Source: Terana coerulea (lineage: Eukaryota; Basidiomycota; Agaricomycetes; Polyporales; Phanerochaetaceae). From it: a DNA stretch of 14,921 nucleotides. The translations under genes and the position numbers were made by a program. The stretch's first letter is position 1, and the number at the start of each line of letters is the position of its first letter. The stretch spans positions 1-14,921 of the forward strand of contig JAKOGH010000600.1 of assembly GCA_024811115.1 (NCBI GenBank). Reading direction: 5' to 3'. Positions 1 to 10,185 of this stretch are shown here, one piece after another. The notes under the pieces are model-generated. The model saw only the letters and a list, made by a program, of their open reading frames with translations. It was not told where the DNA came from and did no database searches.

Positions 1-212
1 GCCTTGCTCGATAATTCACGCGTCCCCCCACTTTTGTGTGGTTTCACTTGGGTCCCGGTGTCAGAGAAGCTGCGACGCACACTATCGCTTGGTGGGAATG
101 AGGATCAGGAATAAAAGACACGCCAATCAAACGTGAAGGCTTCAAAAGATGTTAAGGTGCTTTAATATACCTAATAGGTTATGTGATCATTCTGTACAAT
201 GATACATGCAAG

Positions 213-280
213 CCGCTATGGCGCAGTTGTTAATCTACTGGATGTTTACCTAGTGGTCCTGGGTTTAAGTCCTTCCATTT
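213..280 (+). repeat. tRNA-derived SINE-like head (degenerate tRNA pseudogene)
   Basis: An internal RNA polymerase III A box (TGGCGCAGTTG, 219-229) matches the tRNA consensus. It is followed 43 bases later by a B box (GGTTTAAGTCC, 262-272) that differs from GGTTCRANNCC by one C-to-T change. The order and spacing fit a tRNA. The TΨC stem pairs poorly and no good acceptor stem closes, so this is not a functional tRNA gene. A tRNA-like head followed by unrelated AT-rich sequence is the usual layout of a SINE, but I could not define a body, tail or target duplication. A simple tRNA pseudogene is the alternative. Confidence 0.45.
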
Positions 281-1209
281 TGTGATTGTTTCTAAGTCTT
301 TTTAAGCCTCGGCCCATTAACAAAGCATACAGGATGAATTGCTTTGGTCGTCTGTGAAGCAGTCACTCTTTTAGAGCTATTGTGATATTTAAAATTGACA
401 ACTTGTTGTTCAACTGTGGCAAATGGCAATTATATAAGAATATAGACATTCTAGGCAAAAGCGGCTCTTTTAGCAATTGTACAGAGCTTTTATATTAGGT
501 TATAAAGGTAATATTAAAGAGCTTCAGACTTGTCATTAACAATATCCTTAAAGCTTTGTGCACTTTGAAAACCAGTCTAATAAGGAATCTATTATGCATT
601 TATGTGCCAACTAGGCTAAAATAAATAATAGTAGCTACATTAACTCTAAAAGTGTAATAGTATAAGTATATAGGTTAGCTGATTGGCAGAAAAAGGAGGA
701 CATAGAACTAAATTAGCTTTAAGCAATACAATAATAAGAGTCCAAGTAATAAATAAAAGCAATAGCAAAACAAGTGTCATAAGCTCTAAATAATGTCATA
801 AATATGGCACAAATAACAAGCAAATAAGTAAAAAGCTAATGATAAGCTACTGATAAAATATGCAATAGTGAGAAATTAGGTAAAAAGAAATATAGTAAAT
901 GAGCTAATGAAAGCATGCAATAAGGCATTGGTAAGGGATAAAAGTCAATTAGGTAGTAAAAAGCCATTAATAATCAGCAGATTAGAATGTTAAAAAGGCA
1001 ATGAGCTGTTTAGCAAGCTAATAGATGTAGATTAGCTAAACAAACTATATTTCAAGAATACATTTTCACAAAAAGCGAAAAAGAGCATAATAAACAACTT
1101 AGTGTTAAATAAGAAGCATAAAGCATAGATTAGAAAGAGGGGTTTTTCCAGATGTTTGCATCTCATATTTTCAACAGACAAGCCCTCAAAACCATCAATA
1201 CAAGATGTA
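281..1209. other. A-rich, CpG-poor gene-free tract
   Basis: No open frame with coding character is visible on either strand. From about 370 to 1140 the + strand is strongly A-rich and T-poor, with only a few CpG dinucleotides. Short motifs such as AATAAG, TAGCAA, AAGCTAA and TAATAA recur irregularly. This looks like an old, diverged low-complexity or tandem array, or a repeat that has lost its CpGs by deamination. The first 206 bases of the window likewise hold no gene; only a small hairpin (ATCATT/AATGAT, 187-204) stands out. Confidence 0.5.
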
Positions 1210-1390
1210 TATTAGGACCAGTCCTGGACTAGTCCTGACTAGTTTTAGCAGTCCTAAATTTTTGGCTACAGACAAAGACCAGGGCCAGGACTAAGACAGG
1301 ACCATTATAGGACTAGACCAAAACCAGTCCTAAAACAGTCCAGTCCAGTCCAGTCTTCAGTCTTTTGCGGTTCTTAGGACTGGATCTTGA
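1210..1390. repeat. Cluster of alternating CAGTCC / GGACTG motifs
   Basis: The core hexamer appears many times in both orientations, including the palindrome AGTCCTGGACT near 1218 and a short tandem run of the CAGTC unit near 1338-1360. Dense inverted and direct copies of a short motif like this are typical of subterminal regions of hAT-like or other TIR elements. I could not identify a pair of clean termini or a target duplication, so the element type is open. Confidence 0.5.
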
Positions 1391-1868
1391 AATACTAGCA
1401 CTGGATAAAACTCTCCACATGATGTAATTGTGCAACCTTTCCAAACCATAAGCTGCAATGCCTCCAGGATAGCATAAATAGACTAGGGTATAAAACAGTG
1501 CGTTAGCCAACAGTGGTTTCAAAGAGCGCGCAGTTCTTGTAGGTCCAGCGGAATCTGTGGTTTTTGCAAAAATTAGCACATTACAGCTAGTGAATAAAGG
1601 TGTGTGTATTTCTTGGTTGTGATTGGGGCTTCTAAAACTAGGGCAGCAATGTTATGCACACTCAGGATGAAGGCATGCCCCTCTGGGCAATAGGAGCCAG
1701 ATATAGAAGAGGAGGAGCGCTCTTTGACTTCTACTATCACTGTTGGCAACTTTCCCACGCTTATTGGCCAATAGGAGCGGGCCAACAAGTGTGCAGTACT
1801 GTAAGAGCCTGATGAAATAGACAAATACGAGCATACAAGAGATAGTTAATAACAACATGAGCAGTCTA
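1391..1868. other. No supported gene; possible LINE 5' region
   Basis: Two reverse-strand frames (1579-1313 and 1824-1573) are open for 80-90 codons, but neither shows a recognised motif, and they overlap a repeat cluster or each other's flanks. A TATA-like TATAAAA lies near 1490. Because the LINE ORF1 begins at about 1869, part of this stretch may be its 5' untranslated region, but no boundary or target duplication was found. Confidence 0.3.
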
Positions 1869-3345
1869 ATGAGAACACCATCTACGACCAGAACCAGAAC
1901 ACCAAGAGCGCAAGCAGCAGACGAGAGACAAGGGCAGTACTAGTGACTTGGGAATCCGCTCAAAGACTCTTAGCTAAGCACACTCTTGTACCATCAGGAG
2001 AACCTTCAGTACATGATTTTATTGCAGGCCTGAGGCACCTCGCCGGACGTGATTGTGGTAGAAATGGACAAGGCACTAGTCCGAGCCTTCGTGTTCTATG
2101 CAGAAAAGATAGAATAGGGCACACATGCTGGGGCTATCTCGGAGCTAGTTATAGAGAGAGCAAGGACAATAGACAGCAGAGAGGCGGCAGTCTTTGAAAA
2201 TATGGAGCAAGCAGCAGTGGAGATAACAGCAACAGCGAATACAGTACAGAACAAGCAGGAGGCCACCAGGGCAGAGGCGCAGGAGATAAAGAAGATCACA
2301 AAGACAATGCTCGAGAAGATGAGCTAGACAAAAAAGGAGATAGAGAAATGAATCAAAACACTTGAGAAGAAGCTAGAGGAAAGATTAGGCACACTTCCAG
2401 ACAAGACCGCCATGCATCCTACGAGCAACCTGGCACTATCATATGCAGACACAACATGACTCAAATGGGACCTCCTCTTATAGGAAGAACAGAGCCGAGC
2501 AAAATAAGTCCTAATCGAAGGCGTCGCGCTCGACGTGAGAGAAGGAGGGAATAACTCAGAGAGGCAGAGAGCTACTTGCAAAGGCTAGAATTGCACTCAA
2601 CTGGATGGGCATGGCCAGCTCGGATGTGCTGAAGGGCCTAAAGCTCACAAGTGTGAGAGTCCTAGACAAGGGAGGACTACTATACAAGCTCAACACAGCA
2701 GAATCGCGCGGAGTGGCTCCGAAAGCCAGCTGTAAAGGTGGCCTTCATAAAGGAGTTTGCGCCAGGCACCACTATGAAAAATTGTACGTACATGCTTGTT
2801 CTTAATAAAGTTCCCACTACGTTTGACCCAGATCACGAGGCCCACAAGACAGAGTTTGTGGAGTACAACACCAAAGTCCAACTGGGAGTCGCAGAAATGA
2901 GATGGATGAAGAGAAAGGAGCTGACGCAAACCCAGTCAACAGATAGGGGCAATGCATGCTACCATTTCAAACATCGATGCCGCTAATACGGTCATTGACC
3001 ATGGTCTCATCATTTGCAAGAGGAAGGTCTGTGGATGGAAGTGAACACTAAAGCCGAGGAGGTGCAATAAATGCCATAAGCTCGGAGTAGGGCACTTGGC
3101 AGCAAAGTGCAAACAGGTACACACTACCTGTGGCACCTATGGCAAAGTGAATGCAGAGCACTTTGCTGGCAACTGCCCCAAAACTGACCACAATAACTTT
3201 TATTGCTAGAACTGCAAAACCCGAGGATACGCCCTCGTGGAACAGGGACTGCCCAGCTTTCTTAGCAGCTCAGAGGAAGATTATATAGAGGCAACCTAAC
3301 CTCCTCTACCGCCATTTCCTGAAGATGTCAGACCCGAGCACATGA
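1869..3345 (+). pseudogene. LINE ORF1 (nucleic-acid-binding, coiled coil + zinc knuckles), broken
   Basis: ORF1 proteins of this clade bind the element RNA. The reading starts at ATG 1869, which hits a stop after about 24 codons. A charged Q/K/E-rich coiled coil follows at about 2198-2400 (EAQEIKKITK, LEKKLEERL), broken by TAG and TGA. Next comes a conserved core at about 2600-2980 whose halves lie in two frames joined near 2705 (LLYKLNTAES, then EWLRKPAVKVAFIKEFAPG, then VPTTFDPD). Zinc knuckles lie at 3059-3260: CNKCHKLGVGHLAAKC is intact. The second reads C-G-T-Y where Cys is expected, a TGY-to-TAY change. The third has a stop in place of one residue, a frameshift near 3230, and Tyr where the knuckle His is expected (RGYASWNRDCPAF). 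Remains of the C-terminus run to about 3345. Confidence 0.75.
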
Positions 3346-3653
3346 AGCCGCCTTGATGAGTACCATCTGCATGCTAGCTACAAAAATACCAGAACGAGCT
3401 GAAGGCCACAAAGAATAGTCAACCGACTGGATGAGAGGGAACTGTACACCTATTGTTACAACTGATGATCAGAATACTATTTAAAGGCTACATACAACAG
3501 CTGGGCCAATGAGGTGGATGTAGTGCGCTCGTGGGAAGGAGGAGCGGCATTGGCACACCCAGATAAGAGGAATGGTGCAGGGTAGGGCCAGCCAAAATGT
3601 GAGCGAGAGCTAAGGAACAGCACAGGGGATAGGACAAACACTAGATTTCCACC
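3346..3653 (+). other. LINE inter-ORF spacer
   Basis: About 300 bases separate the recognisable end of ORF1 from the ORF2 start. The stretch may include the degenerate tail of ORF1, but all three forward frames are broken and I recognise no motif. Confidence 0.4.
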
Positions 3654-6600
3654 ATGATGGAGCCAATAAACATCAACGGCTTACGTCTGTGTCAACAAAC
3701 CATGAGTTATTCTCTTACCACTCAATCTGATCTTCTAAACACTGTTTCCCTAGACGATTTCGAGCTTATCCTACTACAAGAACTATACATCGACCCCCAA
3801 AACCAACCTCACGCAAGCGAATCACCGTTAGCAGGTGGTATATCCAACCGGACACCACGACTAAGACGAGAAAACGCGCTCAGTTCTTTTTAGTCAATGC
3901 AAGCATCTCAACTAACTCCTGGACAGCGCTAGACGTGGACTCAGCAGATGTAACGGCCATATCTCTCACATGCTTACGCAGAATGATACATGTGTACAAC
4001 ATCTACAATAACCAAGAGAACAACAACGCACTAGTGGCTTTTCGTAGAATGGCCGACTACCTATGACAACAAGAGGAGGGTCGAGACCAGGAGACGATGC
4101 TCATCCCTCGCAAGCAACCTTAACAGACATCACCCGTTCTGGGAGCTACGTGCAAACACACACCTACTCACGAGACAATACATTGAAGCTGCCCAACCAT
4201 TGGTGGAACTGCTAGCTGCATATGATCTACACCAAATACTACCAGCAGAAATTCCTACACTACGAGCAAATGAAACAGGAAACCACACACGACCGGACAA
4301 TGTTTTGCGTCTGACAACCTAGCTGAGTGTCTTCTCTCCTGCACTATTTGCCCAGAACTACAGCCACCATGCTGCAATCATTATCCAATATACACGCATT
4401 TGGACTTGATGCTGATTGGCTCTATAGAAAAAGGCCCAAGATGGAACTAGAGAGGAACAGACCTGGATGAGTTTACGCTCACTTTGGAGGAAGAGATATA
4501 CACCTGTGCGCTACTTACAGATTCCATCACCATAACAGACGACTTTGAGACAGCATTGACAGACATCATGGGTGCATTGTATGCCACACAAGGACGCACA
4601 GTACTACAGCTTGCAGACACATCGTACACCAAGCAGTGGTGGAGCAAGGAACTGGCCAATAAACAGAGATGAGTGAAAAAGCTCAGTCGGGCATCCTATC
4701 AACACCAACAAGAGGGACAGCACGCATGCCATTAGGAGTACCATCAAGCAGGGAACCAATACATTGAACACATTCGCACAGCTAAGCAGGAACACTGAGA
4801 GGTGTACCTGGAGAATGTGGACGAGGACAATATCTGGAACTACAGCAAATACATCAAAAATGGCGCAACTGACAGAGGACATACAAGAGTTCTGATGCTC
4901 ATCACTCAAGACAAACAAGGGACCAGACAGCAGGCAACGACAAACAAGGAAAAGAGCCAAATCCTGCACAGTCTCTTCTTTCCTAAGGCATAACAGAGAA
5001 AAGATGTAGCATATAACCTAGCTGAGTATCTGCTGCATTCTTCACTATGCCCAGATTGACCTCAGTGTTAGTAAAAGGTGTAATACAAGGGCTCAAGAGA
5101 TACAAGGCGCTGAGAGGAGATGAAATCCCAAATGAGGTGCTGATCTAGGAATGCGATAGTTTGCTGCCATACCTTAGATGACTCTACTAGGCAACCTTCA
5201 GTCTCAAACATTACCCAGACTGGTAGAAGATCACATGCACAATCATTTTGCGTAAGTCAGGCAAGGCAAACTACCCGGTTCCCAATGCATTCTGACTGAT
5301 TACCCCGGTAAAAAACATTGCCAAGTGTGAGGTAGCATGTGTAACAAAGATTCTAGTGTATGAAGCAGAAGAGCGCAAACTCCTTCTAGAACAGCACTTC
5401 CTAGGGCGACCAGGCTGAACCACGACTGACTCTCTGCACTACCTCACCATGACAGTTAAGAATGCATAGTGTAAAGGGCAAGTGGCTTCAATTCTTTTCC
5501 TCGATGTCAAAGCTGCATTTCCAAGTGTAGATGGAACTCAACTGCTAAAGGACCTACGGCAAAGAGGCTTCTCATTGGACTTAGTGGACTGGATTGAGAG
5601 AAAGATGGAAGATCGATACACCATCCTCGAATTCGACAACTTTATCTCCACACCTTTTGCTCTCACCAACTGCCTCGAACAAGGATGCCCGATATTGGTA
5701 ATCCTCTACCAATTATACAACTCATTGCTCCTAAAAGGTGTACAACCAGACAGAGGCAAACTAGTAACAGGGAACATAGATATCATAGTGGTAGTGGCAG
5801 TTAGAGACACACTGGACGACACGCACTGGACACTCCGATTCTTCATAAACAGAGCAGGTGGAGCCTTTAAGTGGGCTCAAACACACTCCTCGACATTCTC
5901 GATGGAGAAGTTTGGCCTGCTCAACATGTCTTGGAAATGGGTGGACAAGGGACTAGGCCTGCCTTTATTGCTAGGCAATGGAGCCCCGGATATAAAATCA
6001 GCTAAGTCATATAAGTTCCTGGGGGTGCAAGTGGATCACCAGCTTTGTTGGAATGAACAGGTAGACTATGCACGTAAGAAGGGGCTATAGTGGATTATCT
6101 TCTTCAAGCGTATGGCAGGGCGTATGCAGAGGTATTTCCATGTAAGCAGTGCAATGACTGTACTTTTCAGTAGCAATACCCTCGATGCTATATGCAGCAG
6201 ATGTCTTCCTAGTCTTTACCTATCACTACCAACAGAAAATGCGCGTGCAAAAATCAGTAGGCCATATATGAAAGCTGGGACATATTCACAGGCAGATGGC
6301 AATTATGATGACAGGAGCCATGAAAACCACAGCAACGGATGTCATGGAGGCCCATGCAAACATTCTCCCCTTCTCTCTCTTAGTTGAACAGCACTGCCAC
6401 TGGGGCGACGGCAAGAGTGTGCACACTACCAGCTCACCACCTCTTCACACCGCTGCTCATTTGCGCAATAGCGAGATTTGTCAAACACCACCAATCAGTT
6501 ATGCACAAACTGCTATACCTCTTCCAACTGGACTTATGCAACGTTGAGAAAATACAACCAGTGCAATACCATCTGACCTGGTGACCAGGACACAGAGTCG

Positions 6601-7592
6601 AAATTGCAGCAAGCAAAGAAGATGCGATCCAGGACGAAGAGCGCTGGGTGGGACAACCAGGAGTACGAGTATACACAGATGGATCAAACTTCGAAGGAGG
6701 TGTAGGAGCGGCGGCAGTACTTTACTGAGGAAATGCAAAGAAAATGCTCAGGCTGCACCTCAAACTGTTGGAGAAGCACACAGTATATAAAGTGGAAGTG
6801 GTGGGAATGATCCTTGGGCTAGAACCGATTCACAGAGAGAGATGCCAGGTAAGTAAAGCCTCCTTTGCCATAGACAACCAGGCTGCGGTGCGTTTGAGCA
6901 GGTTGTGAAAGCCAAAGCCAGAACACTATCTTATGAATAACCTGCACTGATTCAAGCGAACAGTAAAGAATGAGCATGAGGAGATCAAGCTTACCTTTCG
7001 ATGGGTACCAGGGCATTGGGATGTAGAAGAAAACAAAGCCGTGGACGTAAAGGCCAAGAAGGCGGCCAAATGGAACTCCTCAGATCGAAATCAACTACTC
7101 GCCTATCTGAGAAGAGAGCTACCAGACAGCGTCTCACGAATCAAACAGAACCAGAAAAAGGCCATACAAGGCGAAATGAGGCAAAAATGGACCAACTCCC
7201 CATGCTTTCAACGCATGAACAATCTAGACCCCTTCATCCCTTCCAAGAGCTTCGGACAATACATCGGAGGAACCTCGAGAAAATAGGTGGCAATTGTATT
7301 CCAGCTACACACAGGACATGTCTCGCTCAACTACCACCTGAACCGAATCAACAAGGTGAACAGCGCAACATGCAAATGATGCAATGAAGGAGATGAGACA
7401 CTGACGCACTTTCTCTTACATTGTCCAGCATATGCACGAGTGCGACAATGACTACTCTACGACGCAGGCCTGCAAGCACTCTACCTCCCGATACTTCTCA
7501 CATGCTGCAACCTCCAGGGGCCTCTACTCCGATAAATCCACGCTACAGGATGCTTCCGTGAACAACTAGGCGACCTACACCACAAGAAGTGA
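3654..7592 (+). pseudogene. LINE ORF2 (endonuclease / reverse transcriptase / RNase H), broken
   Basis: The start is ATG 3654 in the context TTCCACCATGATGG. The EEP-type endonuclease spans about 3654-4410: the catalytic Glu of LLQELYID is present, but the GDFN-type motif reads SNLN (4113-4124) and the Asp-His pair reads Asn-His (4376-4381), so it should be inactive. The reverse transcriptase spans about 5080-6090. Its best stretch is 5482-6087, with FLDVKAAFPSVD and later FSMEKFGLLN. The YxDD box reads NIDII (about 5776-5787), with only one Asp left. RNase H spans about 6670-7060 and keeps all four acidic positions: D6678, E6795, D6873 and D7044 (codon starts). A C-terminal zinc motif (CNEGDETLTHFLLHC, about 7380-7425) precedes the final stop at 7590-7592. 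Many in-frame TGA and TAG codons sit where Arg, Trp or Gln are expected. Confidence 0.85.
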
Positions 7593-7845
7593 GAGAAAGA
7601 GAAAAAACGAAAAAACAAAACAAGGGACATCGTACTTGACCATGCAAATCAGATACTAATGCACCCTCTCTCCGTAATGCAGAAACGAGAAGTGTACGAA
7701 TACGTGACGAGGATGTCAAAACAAGAGGTCGCGTGGGTGGAAACGTCGGTGGCGGGAAGGCAAACGCACGTGCGTTTACATTACATTTTGAGTCGCTATG
7801 TAGTCTAGTGAGTCACATCCGATAAATCCGATGTAAATAACAGTA
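7593..7845 (+). other. LINE 3' untranslated region and tail
   Basis: No gene is visible. The segment follows the ORF2 stop and ends near CCGATAAATCCGATGTAAAT (about 7820-7839) and a short A-rich run, which I take as the element's 3' tail. The change to CpG-rich sequence just after about 7850 supports the boundary. The exact last base is not certain. Confidence 0.5.
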
Positions 7846-8171
7846 AACAGAGAGCGCACGAGGCGCCCGTTGATACACAGGTAAGCGCCCTAAGTGCGGA
7901 AACCCCAGAAATTGCCTTTTTCGTCACTACGCTCTACGATCGCACTAGGACTCCGGACACCATCCCCGAAGCCCCGAGCCATTGACGTCCCCGAACTACT
8001 CTCCCTGAGATACCTTGTAATGGCGCCCCTCCGTCACGTCAGTCCAGAGCCTGTGCAGTCCCTCGCAACAGGCAGTGCGATCACCAGTCCGAAAGATGCG
8101 GGCCACGTCAGCTCCGGCAAGCTCCTGCCCTGGACTTAGGCACGTACCTAACTACGACCAAGACAGCGCAC
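7846..8171 (+). other. CpG-rich block, no recognised gene
   Basis: Composition changes sharply from the LINE to CpG-rich, C-rich sequence. A forward frame is open at 7894-8139 (81 codons, Pro/Ser/Leu-rich), but it contains no motif I recognise. It could be the 3' end of a retroelement polyprotein upstream of the LTR-like segment that follows, or host sequence. Neither is demonstrated. Confidence 0.3.
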
Positions 8172-8402
8172 TGTGTTGTGCACCACCACACAAGTCATTC
8201 CCGCCCAGGGCGCACGGACGGTACCTGACCGGTCTCGCACCGTGTTTCATAGGTGCTCGGTGCCTGTGTGGCGCACGGCATATCCTTGGTTAGTGTATCC
8301 CGACTCAGTCTTTCCTTATCTGTACCACTTTTGTATCCAAACCACTCCTTCATTCTCACTCGGACGCGGTCCATTAGCTCTGGCTGTTAGGTACCGAGCC
8401 CG

Positions 8403-8410
8403 TATAAATA
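8403..8410 (+). promoter_or_regulatory. TATA-like box in the LTR-like segment
   Basis: The octamer TATAAATA stands in otherwise GC-rich sequence and is followed within 40 bases by a pyrimidine-rich run. This is the arrangement of an LTR promoter at the U3/R border. It is inferred from context only. Confidence 0.3.
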
Positions 8411-8775
8411 CTCTGTACATACTTTCTGCAAATACAAGTTATCTTTCCCTCTTCCGCTACGCGTTAAGACTACAAGCACATCGGTGCTTCTTAGGTATCC
8501 CACTCTCGTCTAGTACTCGTCTCGCTCGTTAACTGTGCGGTCTGACTCAACGTCGGAGTCTTGCCCGGTCTCCTCGTACGTCGTCCCCGAAGTCTCTCAG
8601 CTTTGGTGCTCTCTCTTGCTTGGTCCCGTTACAGACCTCGCCTCGACTGTTACCTCCTCGAGGTCTTCGGTCCCCGACTCCTGCTGGCACTTCGGCTGCA
8701 GAGTTGAAGTGACATCCCCACTCACACATAAAACCGCTCCTGACTCGGTGCTTTGGCCCGAGCCCGCTGCCTGTT

Positions 8776-8789
8776 GGGTTAGGGTTAGG
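8776..8789 (+). repeat. Short interstitial telomere-like run
   Basis: GGGTTAGGGTTAGG equals just over two copies of TTAGGG, the telomere repeat of most filamentous fungi. Two copies can arise by chance, and the run lies at the edge of the LTR-like block rather than at a sequence end. Confidence 0.4.
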
Positions 8790-8800
8790 TGATCGCACCT

Positions 8801-9278
8801 GAGGCATGGTGCAGCGTATCACCGTGAGTTCAAGCTCAACAACTCAATTAATAAATTCAACAAAGGAGACACCAAGAGCACGGACTTTTCCAGGGTCGAC
8901 ATTCAGGGAATTCTGATGGCTACCGAAGAACCATTAGCTTAACTCCCATGCGGCAAGAGGTCTAACTCAGCGAACCATTGTTCACCAAAGCGCGTGAGGT
9001 TTACAGCCCAGTGCCTAGCATTCAATTACCAGATCCACCTCTTTTTACACCACTACTCCCACACACTCATCACTTCCTTATCTAAATTTCGGACGAAATC
9101 CTTTGAAACATGTGCCATTGCATACAAGACCAACTCGCATTCAGACGGAAGTAATAGCATGGAAAATGCATGTACATGTAGATCGTCTACCATTGGGACA
9201 TCCTTGACAGACATAAAACAAAGGAGACCAAAAAAAAATACCAGAGGACATTTTGGATGTGAGTCAGCAAGGTCACAG
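8801..9278 (+). other. Target region left of the hAT-like insertion; no recognised gene
   Basis: The sequence is open in one forward frame from 8994 to 9281 (95 codons, Ser/Thr/His-rich), and a second frame also reads well in places. I recognise no domain. It is contiguous with 10300-10448 if the insertion is removed, but the left and right frames do not join without a stop. It may be a remnant of an older gene or transposon. Confidence 0.35.
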
Positions 9279-9402
9279 TAGTGTTGCTGAAGTTTAGTTT
9301 AGTTTGGCAGTTCAGAACCAAAACTGATGAACTGAACCATATAGTTCAGTTTAGTTCGGTTTTGGTTTAGCCTCTAGGTAACTTGGTTTAGTTTTTAGCT
9401 TA

Positions 9403-9421
9403 GGGCATGGCTGTCATGCCC
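9403..9421. repeat. Perfect short hairpin inside the hAT-like element
   Basis: GGGCATG-GCTGT-CATGCCC is a perfect 7-base stem with a 5-base loop in the left half of the element. Such hairpins are common in MITE-like elements; no specific role is shown. Confidence 0.5.
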
Positions 9422-9831
9422 CAAACTAAGTTCAAACCATGAACCATGTATATGTTATGTAGTGTATTTGTACTGGGATTTATAGAGAAAATTACATAAA
9501 CTTACTTACTGTAGCATATTTAACCCATTTTTTCATGTTGTGCTTGTAAACTGAGCACCAAATGTTGCTCTGCTTATGTTTTGGTGTATACATGATGCCA
9601 TCAATAGCTGCCAAAAATGGCAACTGGCAGCCTCTATCAGACACTGAGCTTCAAAACATCATAACGTAAGGCTTTGCACTACACAAACCCTTCTAGATGT
9701 CAATATATAACTCTATTATGATTTAACATTGCAATTATACTGATTTAACAGAGTAAAGCTAATATATACATGGTTCAATGGTTCGAACCAATTTGAACCC
9801 TGAACCAAACCGACCAAACCAGTTCATGCTA

Positions 9832-10185
9832 CATCAGCAAAGTTGCATTGGCGCTGAGCAGTACTGACAGGTACTGATGAAGCCATCTCAGCGCGCTTCA
9901 GTCCCTTCAGTGCCGTCAGCGCCCACCAGTCTCAGTAGTCGTTTTGAAGCGCTCTCAGATGTTTTTGACCCCTCTTGCATCCAACTCTTGCAGCAAAGCT
10001 TCGGTGAGTAAACCATCAGCATTCAAGTCCAGCATAGTATATGAAACAAGAGGAACTAAGAAAATACAAAATCTAGTACAAGTCCGGCTTCAGCAGGGCT
10101 TGAACTTCAGTTCCAAATCGTTCGTCAGTGCTCTCAGTGCTTGTCAGCGCTCATCAGTCGTCAGCGCTTGTACGTTTTGCTGATG
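9832..10185 (+). mobile_element. MITE-like repeat, copy 1 (uninterrupted, nested in the hAT-like element)
   Basis: The copy starts CATCAGCAAAGTTGCA and ends GTACGTTTTGCTGATG, giving a 10-base inverted terminus CATCAGCAAA. TCAGCGC/GCGCTGA motifs are clustered near both ends. A near-identical inverted copy lies at 10449-11017, which defines the limits at both ends. The flanking dinucleotide is TA on both sides, and no longer target duplication is clear, so the superfamily is not settled. The subterminal motif clustering resembles hAT-type MITEs. No coding frame of note is present. Confidence 0.7.

Larger units (their letters stand above)
1869..7845 (+). mobile_element. Degenerate Tad1-clade non-LTR retrotransposon (LINE)
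   Basis: The element has two cistrons in order. ORF1 carries a coiled coil and CCHC knuckles, and ORF2 carries a 5' endonuclease, reverse transcriptase, RNase H and a C-terminal CCHC motif. This order, with RNase H, is that of the Tad1 clade common in fungi, and about 6 kb is a normal length. Both reading frames are broken by many stops and frameshifts, so the copy is dead. The 3' end is placed after a short repeated tail (CCGAT-AAAT-CCGAT-GTAAAT, from about 7820). The 5' end is uncertain, and no target-site duplication was recognised. Confidence 0.85.
8172..8800 (+). mobile_element. Possible LTR of an LTR retrotransposon (boundaries uncertain)
   Basis: The stretch begins TGTGTTGTGCACCACCACAC, a plausible LTR start. 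It has a TATA-like box (8403-8410) followed by a pyrimidine-rich stretch, and it ends in candidate CA dinucleotides near 8794-8813. It has no coding character that I trust. I did not find a second LTR in the window or a matching short target duplication, so a solo LTR, a truncated element or unrelated CpG-rich DNA are all possible. Confidence 0.35.

Noticed and set aside
1313..1579. Reverse-strand frame of 88 codons with a hydrophobic stretch
   Set aside because: Part of it is translated CAGTCC repeat, there is no known motif, and no intron or neighbouring exon supports it.
4604..4969. Reverse-strand frame of 121 codons, hydrophobic and Leu/Val-rich
   Set aside because: It is antisense to the LINE segment between endonuclease and reverse transcriptase; the + strand reads the expected pre-RT sequence there.
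6112..6790. Several overlapping 66-91 codon forward frames
   Set aside because: They are fragments of the broken LINE ORF2 between RT and RNase H, in shifting frames, not separate genes.
8547..8822. Overlapping open frames on both strands of 85-91 codons
   Set aside because: They lie in CpG-rich LTR-like sequence with no motif on either strand, and look like composition effects.
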